Origin: Bacteroidales bacterium
GTDB taxonomy: Bacteria > Bacteroidota > Bacteroidia > Bacteroidales > F082
Direction: 5' to 3'
Length of the DNA: 64,000 bases
NCBI GenBank assembly: GCA_023229245.1
Contig: JALNZU010000005.1
Location: forward strand, 70,185 to 134,184
Shown in pieces: positions 18,149-28,440 of this stretch. A program made the position numbers and the translations under genes. Position 1 is the stretch's first letter. Every line of letters starts with the position of its first letter. Under the pieces are notes generated by a model that saw nothing but the letters and a program-made list of their open reading frames with translations, searched no databases and had not been told where the DNA came from.

Positions 18149-18541
18149 TCACACTTTAGCGGCTATCGCATCACTCAAAGCTTTAAACTCATGTGCTTCA
18201 AACTTCAGCTTAGGTTTGCTAAAGTCAATATCATATATCGTATTGATAGGGATCAGATGAATGTGTGCGTGTGGTACTTCCAGGCCTACTACAGCTATGC
18301 CAATGCGATTGCACGCTACTACCTGTTCGATGGCTTTGGCAAGCTTTTTGGCAAAAAGTATCATAGACGCCAATTCGCTGTCTTCTATATCAAAAATATA
18401 GTCGGTTTCTTTTTTAGGGATGACTAAGGCATGCCCTTTAGCTATGGGATTGATATCGAGGAAAGCAAAGAAGTGCTCGTCTTCGGCAAGCTTATAACTT
18501 GGTATTTCTCCTGAAACAATTTTTGAAAATATACTTGCCAT
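18149..18541 (-). CDS. HIT family (HINT-like) nucleotide hydrolase
   Basis: A 130-aa histidine-triad protein with the signature HAHIHLIP near residue 96 and the N-terminal CxxC-less start ASIFSKIVSGEIPSYK typical of HINT branch members. These hydrolyse nucleoside phosphoramidates such as AMP-lysine. It lies 12 bp downstream of greA on the same strand, a common Bacteroidetes pairing, so it is expressed with greA. Confidence 0.92.
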   Translation of the reverse strand: MASIFSKIVSGEIPSYKLAEDEHFFAFLDINPIAKGHALVIPKKETDYIFDIEDSELASMILFAKKLAKAIEQVVACNRIGIAVVGLEVPHAHIHLIPINTIYDIDFSKPKLKFEAHEFKALSDAIAAKV

Positions 18542-18553
18542 GAGGGTACGTAT

Positions 18554-19027
18554 TTATCGTGATACTTCTAAAATTTCAAAAGTAATAATTCCTGCCGGTA
18601 CTTCAATCTCAGCTTTTTCTCCAACGCTTTTTCCTAACAGTCCTTTTGCGATAGGTGAATTGACTGATATTTTACCATTTTTAAGGTCAGCTTCTTTTTC
18701 CGGTACTAATGTATAACTCATAGTAGCGTTGTTTTTCAGATTCCTGATCTTTACTTTGGAGAGCAACAGCACCTTAGTAATATCCATTTTTGATTCATCC
18801 AACACTCGTGCTGAAACTAATAAGTCTTGCAACTGGGAAATTTTTAGTTCCAACAGTCCTTGTGCTTCTTTAGCTGCATCGTATTCGGCATTTTCCGACA
18901 GATCGCCTTTGTCTCGTGCTTCGGCTATCATTTGTGCTATTCGAGGCCGTTCTTTGTTGATGAGTTCATCTAACTCATCTTTTATACGTTGCAGGCCTTC
19001 TTGCGTAAAATATTTTATTTCTGCCAT
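18554..19027 (-). CDS. greA: transcription elongation factor GreA
   Basis: A 157-aa GreA: N-terminal coiled coil (RIKDELDELINKERPRIAQ, ARDKGDLSENAEY with the catalytic acidic tip DLSENAEYD) and C-terminal FKBP-like domain (SPIAKGLLGKSVGE). It rescues backtracked RNA polymerase by stimulating transcript cleavage. First gene of the greA-HIT pair. Confidence 0.96.
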   Translation of the reverse strand: MAEIKYFTQEGLQRIKDELDELINKERPRIAQMIAEARDKGDLSENAEYDAAKEAQGLLELKISQLQDLLVSARVLDESKMDITKVLLLSKVKIRNLKNNATMSYTLVPEKEADLKNGKISVNSPIAKGLLGKSVGEKAEIEVPAGIITFEILEVSR

Positions 19028-19052
19028 AGCAAATATGGGTGTTAATAAGAAA

Positions 19053-19082
19053 GTAAAAAGACCCTTGGCAGAGCAAGGGCCT
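19053..19082 (-). terminator. terminator of the TonB receptor / secreted protein / PorV-like operon
   Basis: On the minus strand CCCTTG (19079-19074) pairs with CAAGGG (19067-19062), and a T-rich tail follows. It lies 43 bp after the PorV-like gene and just before greA. Confidence 0.75.
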
Positions 19083-19124
19083 TTTATCTTGCAAAATTAA
19101 ATAATTTCTGTTTACCTAGTCTTT

Positions 19125-20195
19125 TTAGAAACTAATTCTTGCGCCTATAGAGTGTGTTCCGTTGAAGTGATTTGCTGTGCTGCGATAGGAATAGTCAACC
19201 GAAAAGCTTGAACTTCCTTCTTTACTTAGTGGCACCTGCACTGTGAATCCGGCACTGACACCTTTTTGTGCATTAGTGTTCAGATCGGTTTCTATAGCAT
19301 CCCAAATACCTTCTTCATAGGTATAGCCTCCTCTAAGCAGCAGATAGTTCCTCAGACTGAACTCAGCTCCAACTGTTATCTGGTCTTTAGTGAATGAGTT
19401 GGACGTAAAATTACCGGCTAACGTAAAGCGATAGTCGTTTTCAAACAAGAAGTCGTAGGCAGTGCCTATCACAAGTTGGGCAGGCAGCTCAAAGGCTTCT
19501 TCACGTTGTTTGAGGGTGAACTGATTTTCTTGTCCGGGTATATAAACCCGTATCGCATTACCGTCTCCGGAGAATCGCATAGTAGGTCCAATATTCTTTA
19601 AGGTAATCCCGAAATGTATGTTCTCAAATGTTCCGGTCACATATTGAATACCAGCATCTAAGGCTACTCCTTGTGCGCTCAGGTCGCTGATACTTTGGGA
19701 AATAATTTTCATCACAAAGCCCCCATGGATACTGTTTGAAAAGGATTTGGAATAAGCTATTCCAATATTCATCAGGCTAGGTGAGAACGTACCTAATCCT
19801 CCATCGGGTGATTCGGTAGTTGTGATTGGTATATCACCAAAGTTCATTGACATAATAGCTAAGCCTAACACTCCCGATTCGCCCACTCTTTGTGAGAATC
19901 CAAACGCATTAATATTCACATCCGCACCTTTTATCCAGTTGGTATGCGAAAAATGAATATCGGTTTTCTTGCTGAAGGCTAGTCCTGCCACATTACTCCA
20001 TGTACCTTCTAATCCTTTAATAGAAGCCATGCCGGCATTACCCCATCCTGAGCTTCGGGCCCATGGGTTGATCAGCAACTCGGCAGCACCTGCCTGTCCT
20101 GACCTGTCTTTGTTTCCGGCTTTCAAACCAGTAGCCCCCATAAAGACCAAGAGGCTCAGTGCGATTAAAGATCTAAATATATTATTCATCTTCAT
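19125..20195 (-). CDS. PorV/PorQ-family outer-membrane protein
   Basis: A 356-aa FadL-like beta-barrel protein with a signal peptide (LIALSLLVFMGATGLKA). The start of the mature protein, AAELLINPWARSSGWGNAGMA, is the recognisable PorV/PorQ-family opening (split here as AAELLINPWARS and GWGNAGMA). PorV is the T9SS shuttle that carries cargo to the attachment complex, and PorQ is a relative; this copy is a third type of unknown role. It ends in an aromatic beta strand (GARISF) as expected for BAM insertion. It follows the 1,444-aa secreted protein by 30 bp on the same strand, so it may serve that protein. Confidence 0.82.
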   Translation of the reverse strand: MKMNNIFRSLIALSLLVFMGATGLKAGNKDRSGQAGAAELLINPWARSSGWGNAGMASIKGLEGTWSNVAGLAFSKKTDIHFSHTNWIKGADVNINAFGFSQRVGESGVLGLAIMSMNFGDIPITTTESPDGGLGTFSPSLMNIGIAYSKSFSNSIHGGFVMKIISQSISDLSAQGVALDAGIQYVTGTFENIHFGITLKNIGPTMRFSGDGNAIRVYIPGQENQFTLKQREEAFELPAQLVIGTAYDFLFENDYRFTLAGNFTSNSFTKDQITVGAEFSLRNYLLLRGGYTYEEGIWDAIETDLNTNAQKGVSAGFTVQVPLSKEGSSSFSVDYSYRSTANHFNGTHSIGARISF

Positions 20196-20225
20196 TCTAA
20201 TTTTTTGTTCGCAATTCAGCTTGTA

Positions 20226-23200
20226 TTAAAAGGTGTTCAGGTCAATAGGACGCAAGGTTCCAAACCATTTAACCACACGTTCACCTTCATCAGATTTTAC
20301 GTGGATAATATATACACCGCTTGCAATAGGTACGCCTGCAAAGTTTTTAAGGTCCCAATCAATAGATGTCTTGGGCTCGTCTTTCTTGAACTGGCGTATT
20401 TTGGTACCACTGATATTGTAGATAGTAATCGTACATTTTTCAGGCAGGTTTGCAATTTTTATGCGGTTGTCAAGAGGATTTCTTTCGTAGGCCGAGTAGG
20501 CATAATATGGGTTTGGAACCACAGTGATCAGGTCAAGGTCTGTATCTAGCTTGTCCGGATTTCGTTGTTCGGCTGCCATATCTTTAGTAGAAAAGCTGTA
20601 TTTGGGATAACCATTGTTTTCGGTCAGCTCGTCATAATTTGTTTCAAGCGGTATGAGTGCATGATGACGGCTGTAAGGTTTGGATACTCTGATACGTATC
20701 TTTACTTCATTTGATAGCCATTCTTGCCCTTTTACAGCTGTTGGCATGCCTACATACATGATCTGGCTATAGAAGAAGCTTGTTACATAAGGGAACTGTG
20801 TCTGGAACAAGGTATCCAACATATGGAATGCCATTTGACCGGCATCATAGGCAGGAGAGTAGAACTCCATATCTAACATATCGAATCTAAATCGGTCGTG
20901 CCTCATAATATACACATAGTGCTGTCCGGCAAATACAGGGCGTCGGCTAACTAAGCTGAACACATTGGGATCAAGTTCTTGTGGTATATCTGGGTCTAAT
21001 GCAGGCGGGTTGAATAGCATATCCCTTCCGTTTTGTGCGGAGGCGTATGAGTCTTCGCCAAACATAATGTTCAGACGTTCTCCGGTTTCTATATTGATAG
21101 CGTATCCGGGGAACCATCCCATTCCATAACTACCTATATAATGAGGATCGTTTGGATTGTTGCTGGGTTCCAGGTCCATAGCAGAAGCTGCATTTCCTTC
21201 CTTGTCTACCGATGGCGAGCGACGCAGCCCGAGACGGTATGCATTACCTTCAGCAAGTGTACGGTCGATCTGCATTTCTAATACCGGACTTCTTGTCCAC
21301 TTTGATTTATCTGGGGTAAGCACTATGTCCACGCTGGTCAGATTGTCGAAGCGGCTGTTAGCTTTAGAATCTTCGCTATAGGCCGGGCCGACCTGACTTT
21401 GTACGCCCCCTTGTCCGAAGTTGTTACCATAACTCACTAACGCATAAGGTGCCCATGTTCCTCCTATGATTTTTTCATAGTATTCAGAGGGGTCCCATGG
21501 CCTTTCCGGGTCGGTTGACATCTGCCAGTCATCGTCTTTTGAATCTTCCTGACTCTTATAGGTTCCCGAGCGTATCCAGTTGAGTGGCGAGCCCGGTTCA
21601 TCGTTATCAGCTATTCCTCCTAACCAGCGACGCGAACTGTCGGCATAGTGAATGGTAGACTCAATCAGACCGTTGTTGGCAGCCAACACCCGGTACATCA
21701 TCTTATTATCCTTGTTATTGCCTACACGATATGGGCCAGGCTTATAAGGCTGATTCACCTGTACCGAAATACCTCTGTCTAAGAATAATTGTTCGTCATT
21801 GGCAAGGGTAGTAGTATCTGAGTGATATATCTCTCCTGTAGTCAAATCTTTTAACACCCACTTGGAGATATGTTTACTTGCTGTATCGCCGCGTATTTCA
21901 GGTTCGCCCGATACATTGTATATTTTTACATACCGCAGTGTATCTAACCAGAACTCATAATCAGTACCTACAACGTTCAATGGATCAATAATTTTAACGT
22001 TAAGCGGGCCTGCATTCTTTTTATACACCGGATTATATGCTATGGGATAGTCGGGATCACCTAAACGGTTGTCGGGACCTGCCGGTGGTTTGTTCATGAT
22101 CTCGTCTATAGTTTTTTCGGTCAGATCAAGGTTCATACCTCCGTTGCCGTGTCCGGCAATACGTGTGATCTCAGGTTGATCCCCGAAATTAGAACGGAAT
22201 ACAGTTCCATTTACAGTTTTATGTGGGATAGCTGTATAGGTTTTGATATTTTTACGACCAGCCAAATATGGGATCTTCTGTCCAAACAGGCCTGCTACTT
22301 CAGTAGGAGAATCAGAATAGGGCATATACTCGTTAAAGGCATAGGCAAGGGCTACATAATAGTATTGTTTATGGTTTACTAAACGAACATCGCCTGTTGC
22401 GAACGCATCTTGTGTAATCCGGAATGAGTGTTGAATTCCGTTATCGCCTCCGCGTACTTCAACTACAGGTACTGTAGCTCCTATAGATTCGTCGAAATAG
22501 TAGTTGACAATTTTTCCTACTCCATTTTTCTTATCGAATTGGGCTACCAGACGCACTAAAGCTGGGTCTTTGATATTTTCAACACCTACTGTGGGGTCTT
22601 TTAGCTGGAATATCTGATATCCTTCAAACCGATATATTGAGTCGCTTCTTTCACCTTCAAAAGATGGATTTGGATGGGGTTGAATGATATTCGGATCGTG
22701 CTCTTCATAGGATTCTCCAAAGTTATTGGATGAAGGTGAGTTTGAGATATATACTATCAATTCGCGGTCTAATTCCTGGAATGATAGGTCAGGTGCATTG
22801 GGTCCGTCAATTACTTTAAAGCAGTTGTCGAACAGTGCCTGACATTTATCGTCAACCACTCTAAGCAGATCAACAGAAGCTTTGGCACCGCCTGAGCTGG
22901 CTCTTGCCCATGGGATACCTACCGTAATATAATTTACTGCACCGGGTTTCAGTGTGAAAGGGCCGGCTGAGTGGAGGAATCGACGGTCGTTGGGGTCATT
23001 GGGCTGCCCGTTATTACCTGTTTCTTCTGTCCAGTAATATCCATCTTGATTATACCCACCATTGGGTGGCATTCCACCGGTACCCCAGTTGCAAGGGTCT
23101 GTATCGCCAGGGAACATGAAGTCGCATTCAGGGCCTACTACTCCAGGGTCTCCGGGGAAAGCATTTCCACCATACGACATAGGTTCACCGTATCTCCACT

Positions 23201-24554
23201 TACCGCGTAAAACATTATAATATTCTGGAGCAGTCCTTGGGTCACCCATTGGACTACTTGTGTTGTTATGGAACAGGAATCGACGCATACCAAAACGTTC
23301 GTTACCGGGTATGCCATCGCCAAAATTAATACCGTTGATGCTTTCATCGCATAGTTGTTCTTGTATGGTGTCTCCTGTTACGGGATCTACCGAGAAACGG
23401 TATTTAGGACGGTCGTAGGGCAATGGGTCCATATACGGTCCTTGGAAAAAGTCAACCCCAATAGCTGGTGGCTGAGCACCATATGATTCGGGTTCACCGC
23501 TACCATCAAAGTCTTTTCCATTATAACAATACCCTAAGCCACGTTGTACATCGCATCCTACAAAGTCGTCCCAGGCATAGCCAAGGTCGGGGTCAACCCA
23601 TTGCGAGAAGAAAGTGTTAGTTAGTTCAAAGGTTGAGCGATTGATGATCTCATAACTATAGAATGTCATATTGTTGATCTCATCATTTGTAGCAAACGCA
23701 AAAGCTTGTGCGCGTATCTCAAGGCCGATAGCAGCACCATTTGTTTCGGTGTGGAAGTTTCCTTTATCGTTGAATACCCACCAAATAGTCTGGTCGCCTT
23801 TGATGACCTGGTCGGCCAAAACGGAACCCCATATCACTCCTTCTACACTTTCGTCCATAGTAGGGGTTTTAGTGCCGCACAGACTGTTGTCAATATCGTA
23901 GTATGGGTAATCACCGGCATAAGGATTATATTCTCCGTCACCGTCCACATCATAGAAAGGAGCGAGATAAAAGCTTTGTTGCTTTGAAACATCCCCATGT
24001 GCAGGCCAATCTAAGATTTCCTTAGGGATATTATATTCCTCATCGGGGATAAAAGCTCCAGTTATCGGATCGGTATGTCCTAAGAACTCATCCACCATTT
24101 CACGGGTCATTTTCCAGTGTCGGTCGAATTCGGCACAGGTAGCTTCGTCTATAGCGGCTGTACCGTCCACAGTGAGTGGTCCTGTCCAATAGTCGTTACC
24201 TACTTGTCGGTAACGTAATGCAGCTAACTTAAGCTGATTATTGATATCAAGGCCTCCGATCCAAAGGGCGGCGCTAAACATAGAGGTAGCTGAGCCACTT
24301 TTAGGGATAAAGTATTTAGCACCAGTACCTCCAACCAGGTCCCACCACATATCTCCTCCGGTATTGATACGCACTCTTGCATTATTGATGTCAAGCCATT
24401 CAAAACCGGCTGCTGGTGCACATCCGGCAGAGGTTTGCTTGAGTGGATAGGATGATTTATGGCCGTCGGTATCCTGAAGCTCCCTAGCCCAGCTTTGGCT
24501 GATAACCATTAACAGGGCTGTTGTTACGAACAGCGATCGAATAAAATGCTTCAT
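20226..24554 (-). CDS. large secreted protein with FlgD-like/T9SS C-terminus
   Basis: About 1,442 aa starting at ATG 24554, which gives a proper signal peptide (FIRSLFVTTALLMVISQSWA); the frame itself is open to 24617. The N-terminal region contains NNARVRINTGGDMWWDLVGG and SAALWIGGLD, patterns seen in large Bacteroidetes surface proteins of unknown function. The last ~90 residues (VPNPYYAYSAYE ... TITIYNISGTKIR ... PIASGVYIIHVKS) are a FlgD/T9SS-type Ig-like end domain. No catalytic motif was seen. It is sandwiched between a TonB-dependent receptor and a PorV-like protein with spacers of 43 and 30 bp, which suggests a three-part surface system. Confidence 0.78.
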   Translation of the reverse strand: MKHFIRSLFVTTALLMVISQSWARELQDTDGHKSSYPLKQTSAGCAPAAGFEWLDINNARVRINTGGDMWWDLVGGTGAKYFIPKSGSATSMFSAALWIGGLDINNQLKLAALRYRQVGNDYWTGPLTVDGTAAIDEATCAEFDRHWKMTREMVDEFLGHTDPITGAFIPDEEYNIPKEILDWPAHGDVSKQQSFYLAPFYDVDGDGEYNPYAGDYPYYDIDNSLCGTKTPTMDESVEGVIWGSVLADQVIKGDQTIWWVFNDKGNFHTETNGAAIGLEIRAQAFAFATNDEINNMTFYSYEIINRSTFELTNTFFSQWVDPDLGYAWDDFVGCDVQRGLGYCYNGKDFDGSGEPESYGAQPPAIGVDFFQGPYMDPLPYDRPKYRFSVDPVTGDTIQEQLCDESINGINFGDGIPGNERFGMRRFLFHNNTSSPMGDPRTAPEYYNVLRGKWRYGEPMSYGGNAFPGDPGVVGPECDFMFPGDTDPCNWGTGGMPPNGGYNQDGYYWTEETGNNGQPNDPNDRRFLHSAGPFTLKPGAVNYITVGIPWARASSGGAKASVDLLRVVDDKCQALFDNCFKVIDGPNAPDLSFQELDRELIVYISNSPSSNNFGESYEEHDPNIIQPHPNPSFEGERSDSIYRFEGYQIFQLKDPTVGVENIKDPALVRLVAQFDKKNGVGKIVNYYFDESIGATVPVVEVRGGDNGIQHSFRITQDAFATGDVRLVNHKQYYYVALAYAFNEYMPYSDSPTEVAGLFGQKIPYLAGRKNIKTYTAIPHKTVNGTVFRSNFGDQPEITRIAGHGNGGMNLDLTEKTIDEIMNKPPAGPDNRLGDPDYPIAYNPVYKKNAGPLNVKIIDPLNVVGTDYEFWLDTLRYVKIYNVSGEPEIRGDTASKHISKWVLKDLTTGEIYHSDTTTLANDEQLFLDRGISVQVNQPYKPGPYRVGNNKDNKMMYRVLAANNGLIESTIHYADSSRRWLGGIADNDEPGSPLNWIRSGTYKSQEDSKDDDWQMSTDPERPWDPSEYYEKIIGGTWAPYALVSYGNNFGQGGVQSQVGPAYSEDSKANSRFDNLTSVDIVLTPDKSKWTRSPVLEMQIDRTLAEGNAYRLGLRRSPSVDKEGNAASAMDLEPSNNPNDPHYIGSYGMGWFPGYAINIETGERLNIMFGEDSYASAQNGRDMLFNPPALDPDIPQELDPNVFSLVSRRPVFAGQHYVYIMRHDRFRFDMLDMEFYSPAYDAGQMAFHMLDTLFQTQFPYVTSFFYSQIMYVGMPTAVKGQEWLSNEVKIRIRVSKPYSRHHALIPLETNYDELTENNGYPKYSFSTKDMAAEQRNPDKLDTDLDLITVVPNPYYAYSAYERNPLDNRIKIANLPEKCTITIYNISGTKIRQFKKDEPKTSIDWDLKNFAGVPIASGVYIIHVKSDEGERVVKWFGTLRPIDLNTF

Positions 24555-24597
24555 TGTATATGTATTATTTTTTATATTCATAATGCTATATATGGGC

Positions 24598-27500
24598 TTA
24601 GAAGTTAAACATGACACCTATACGAATCTGACGTGGTGCACTATAGTTTCTTGGGTCGTTGACAAATATTTCATACAATTCCCTGAATGCGATAGGATCG
24701 GTTTGGGTATTGATCTGACGTTGCCATTCTGGTGCAGCAAGATATCCGTCATCATCGGGATTACCTGTGGCAGGATATACTCCTAATATATTTTTGGTAT
24801 CTAATAGGTTCAATACTTGCACATATACGTTGAGAAATGCTTTACGGCTTTCTTCGCCTTTTGATTTATATAATTTCAGGTCGAAGTCTTTATCCACGCG
24901 CAGATCAAGGCGGAACTGCCATGGCAGGCGTGATCCGTAGTAGGTTCCTTTTAACAGGTTGCTACCACCGGTTATAGCGCTAGTGATATTACGGGCAGCA
25001 GTATATGGTGTACCCGAACCACCTAATACGGTAAGTGAGAATCCGGCATTTTCAAGTACGTTCACCGGTGCTTTATCTTTTTTCTCACGGCTGATGCGTG
25101 GGCCATTGTATTCGCGACCGGCACCGTAGCGATAGTCGAACAGCAGGTTGAACTGATGACGACGGTCCCAGGGCATGGCGATAGTCGAGCGAAGGTTAGG
25201 TAATCCGGCGGCAACAAGAGCAGCAGCGGTAGTTGTACTGGCACCGGTTGCATTGGCAAACTGAAGGGTATAGCCGGCACGGATACGGGCGTTGTTGGTA
25301 CGACGTAAGTCATACTCTATTGTCAATCCTTTTACTGTCCCAAAGTCAAGGTTGTTAAACGAGGTATAATCCTTGGGATAGGCACCGTTGAATCGGTAAA
25401 TCTGGATGTCGTTACGCATCTCACGATAAAAGCTGGTGAAAGTGATTGACGAGGTATTAGTGAGCTTTTGTGTAAAACCTAATTCGTAGTCAATAGTCTG
25501 TGATGGCTTGAGTGATGGGTTGTTCAACACATCACCTATGTGCTCAAAGAAGTAATAAATAGCCGGGTTTGAGAATAAATTACTTGTCGGACGCTGGGTG
25601 AGTACGTCGTAATGTGCAAAGAACAATGCTTCATCCGATATGGGGAATGAGAATGAGATACGCGGCATCACATTAAGTTGCGGGTCATAATCTTTGAATG
25701 AGCTGATATCGACAAATTGCTGATCAGGATTTACTATATAGGGTGCGATACCTGATCCGGCATCCAACACGCTGGGGTCTTGAATGACAGCACCCTGATC
25801 GTTGAACCAGGTGTTTTCGGAACGGTATCCTACGATTCGTGAAGGATCGTCTGTTTTATCCACATATACTGTATAGTCATTGCCTATTCCGTCAGGATGA
25901 ACGATTGCCTGACCTTTGAGTTCTCTTACTTCACCGGCTGTGTACGCATTATATAATAGGTAGGGGTCTTTCAGAACTTGTTGATTGGCATCGAAGCGGT
26001 CCACCCGAAGGCCAATATTGAAGATCAGGTCGCGGAAAGCAAACTTGTCTTGAATATATCCTGCCATATAAATAGGTTGGAATGCACCTATAGGTCTGGT
26101 GTACATGCCGTTCTCATCTCTGGCAGTAAAAAAGTCTTCAAAACTTGGCTTGGAAGTCAGCTTATTGCCTTTATAGTCCATCCCGCTATAGCTTACATAG
26201 AAATTCCCGTCATTTAGCAGCTCATCAGGGCTGAACATGCCAATGTCGAAAATCTTGTCGGCAGCCGAGATGGTATGCCGTACGCCATATCTGTCATAAT
26301 ATTCAATGGTGTTATTATTATGATCGTATGAGTCGATTACCAGAAAATCTAATCCGTCAGCAGGCAATCCTAACTTTTCCCTCAGGTTCATATCAAATAT
26401 GCGTTGTGAGTTGGCGTCGTATTTTCTGTTATACATGATGGTATCTACTATTCCGTCGTAGCTGATCACATATGGGTTTTGTTTATCAAGCTCAATCAGA
26501 TGAAAGTTTGTCAGCCCGCGCATCAAAGTCCAAAGTCCGGTAGGGGCATATCCGACTGATCGGTTTGTGCGTTGTTCGTATTGGAATCCAAGTTTTATTT
26601 CGTGGTTTCCTATATCCATAGAACCGGCTACGTTGATGCTGAACTGATCGTTGTTAACCATCGAATAACCTGATTGATTGGTCCCTGGTGCCTGATATAG
26701 TCCGTAAAAGGTGGATGGGTTACTACCATTGAGCAATCCACCGCCAAGCTGTATCTGGTCGTAGTTTTGATAGTGACCGAATGTAAGCCCTTCATACGTA
26801 TCGTAATAGCTTGAAGTATAGCTGGCTATTAGTGGATTCACGTCAAAGGGTGTCCATGTTACCAATGTGTCGTAATCCCATGAGTTGAGTACCCAGACAT
26901 TATTATAAAACTTTCCGTTTACCGAATCACCTCCTATTTCGTAGGTGGGTACTTTATGCACAGAAAACTTGCCTATATATCCGTAGTCGAACAGGTTGTC
27001 GTAATGATATGGGTCACCTGATGAATTGATCTGTTTGGTATAGTCGGCTTGTATCGAATAGTACAGGTTTTTAATAAGTGATGCACTTTCGCTTGAGGTT
27101 GGGAAGCGTTGTGTAAAGCGTCCTAATACTCGCCAGGTGTTATTGTTATATTCTGTGTTTTTATCCCAGTTAAATAATGAAGCCGAGTATCTGAAAGAGT
27201 TTCCTCTTGAGATATTATAGGTACCCCCAAAAGTAAGGTTAATAGTTTCGGTAGTACGTATATTAATATTTCCTGATAGGTTGACGCTGTATCCTTCTGT
27301 ATTCATCGAACGGGCAGTAGTTGTCATATCAGCTTGACGGACAAATTCGCCGTTCATATAAGTTCCTTCACCTCTACCTGTGGGACGGAGCGGATTAGCT
27401 TGAATACTTGCTAAGGTGGCATCGGAGGCTCTGTAGTATCCGTTTGATGAAATAGCTCCATCGCGCTTATAGCTGATATCACCTGCTAAAAAGAATCCCA

Positions 27501-28305
27501 ACAAGGCTGTTGTTTGGTGCTTACCTTTAATCAGCGGTCCTTGTATATTGAATCCAAGTCTGTTATGTCCGTATGAGTCAAGCATTTCGGATGTCTCTAA
27601 TTCTATTCCTGCGCCAAATGTACGTGATGGGCCTCGGGTTGTTACGTTAATGATCCCTCCTGTGGCATCGCCATACTGGGCAGGTGTTCCGCCAAGGATC
27701 ACGTCAACCTGTTCGATGGCCGATTGAGGTACGCTGCTGCTTCCTATGACACGTACTCCGTCTATATACACGGCAGTAGCGTCTGAGCGGGCGCCACGAA
27801 CGTTGCCACGCTCACCATCAGCCGAGAACACACCACCTACTGTGGCGGCAACAGCATCGGCCGATCGGTTAGGCATCTTTTTGATCTCCTCGGAAGTAAC
27901 CGATGCACCGCTTGTAGTCTGGTCTTTGGAAATCAATGGTATTTTATAATCAATAACTTCTACTGTCTGCAAGTCAATAGAAGTGCTAACCATGACAATA
28001 TCATAGAAGGTGATCTGGTTTGCCGTTATCACAATCCCTTTAACCGTTACCGGATTGTATCCTACAAAGGTGGCTTTCAGATCGTATCTGCCGGGAGGTA
28101 TAGGGTTGATGACATAGTTGCCATCAAAATCGGAAGTGGCACCTCCGACTACCGTTCCGCCAATTTCAAGGACGATATTGGCAAAAGCAATGGGCTCCCG
28201 GGTGTCCTTCTCATAGACTTTTCCTTGTAACCTTCCCTGCTGGGCTTGAACAAAAGCTATGGAACTCAAGACAATACCCAAAGTAATTAGTAATTTTTTT
28301 AACAT
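24598..28305 (-). CDS. TonB-dependent receptor with CarboxypepD_reg-like domain
   Basis: A 1,235-aa outer-membrane receptor. After a signal peptide comes a carboxypeptidase-regulatory-like domain at about 22-110 (GRLQGKVYEKDT ... PIPPGRYDLKATFVGY), then the plug with VYIDGVRV and GGIINVTTRGPS, then a large beta barrel ending in MFNF. It is not paired with a SusD lipoprotein, so it is not a standard glycan locus. It heads an operon with the large secreted protein and the PorV-like protein. The substrate cannot be inferred; transport could be of a ligand bound by the secreted partner. Confidence 0.9.
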   Translation of the reverse strand: MLKKLLITLGIVLSSIAFVQAQQGRLQGKVYEKDTREPIAFANIVLEIGGTVVGGATSDFDGNYVINPIPPGRYDLKATFVGYNPVTVKGIVITANQITFYDIVMVSTSIDLQTVEVIDYKIPLISKDQTTSGASVTSEEIKKMPNRSADAVAATVGGVFSADGERGNVRGARSDATAVYIDGVRVIGSSSVPQSAIEQVDVILGGTPAQYGDATGGIINVTTRGPSRTFGAGIELETSEMLDSYGHNRLGFNIQGPLIKGKHQTTALLGFFLAGDISYKRDGAISSNGYYRASDATLASIQANPLRPTGRGEGTYMNGEFVRQADMTTTARSMNTEGYSVNLSGNINIRTTETINLTFGGTYNISRGNSFRYSASLFNWDKNTEYNNNTWRVLGRFTQRFPTSSESASLIKNLYYSIQADYTKQINSSGDPYHYDNLFDYGYIGKFSVHKVPTYEIGGDSVNGKFYNNVWVLNSWDYDTLVTWTPFDVNPLIASYTSSYYDTYEGLTFGHYQNYDQIQLGGGLLNGSNPSTFYGLYQAPGTNQSGYSMVNNDQFSINVAGSMDIGNHEIKLGFQYEQRTNRSVGYAPTGLWTLMRGLTNFHLIELDKQNPYVISYDGIVDTIMYNRKYDANSQRIFDMNLREKLGLPADGLDFLVIDSYDHNNNTIEYYDRYGVRHTISAADKIFDIGMFSPDELLNDGNFYVSYSGMDYKGNKLTSKPSFEDFFTARDENGMYTRPIGAFQPIYMAGYIQDKFAFRDLIFNIGLRVDRFDANQQVLKDPYLLYNAYTAGEVRELKGQAIVHPDGIGNDYTVYVDKTDDPSRIVGYRSENTWFNDQGAVIQDPSVLDAGSGIAPYIVNPDQQFVDISSFKDYDPQLNVMPRISFSFPISDEALFFAHYDVLTQRPTSNLFSNPAIYYFFEHIGDVLNNPSLKPSQTIDYELGFTQKLTNTSSITFTSFYREMRNDIQIYRFNGAYPKDYTSFNNLDFGTVKGLTIEYDLRRTNNARIRAGYTLQFANATGASTTTAAALVAAGLPNLRSTIAMPWDRRHQFNLLFDYRYGAGREYNGPRISREKKDKAPVNVLENAGFSLTVLGGSGTPYTAARNITSAITGGSNLLKGTYYGSRLPWQFRLDLRVDKDFDLKLYKSKGEESRKAFLNVYVQVLNLLDTKNILGVYPATGNPDDDGYLAAPEWQRQINTQTDPIAFRELYEIFVNDPRNYSAPRQIRIGVMFNF

Positions 28306-28440
28306 GCCATGAAAATTTATGTTCTACTATCATTTCGTGCGTTAAAGGCCGGTAAAGATAAAAACTATTTCACATTAATTAACAAAAAAAATTGGATTGC
28401 CGTTTCATTGTGTGCTTTTCTGATCCGTATCATTCCGTTT

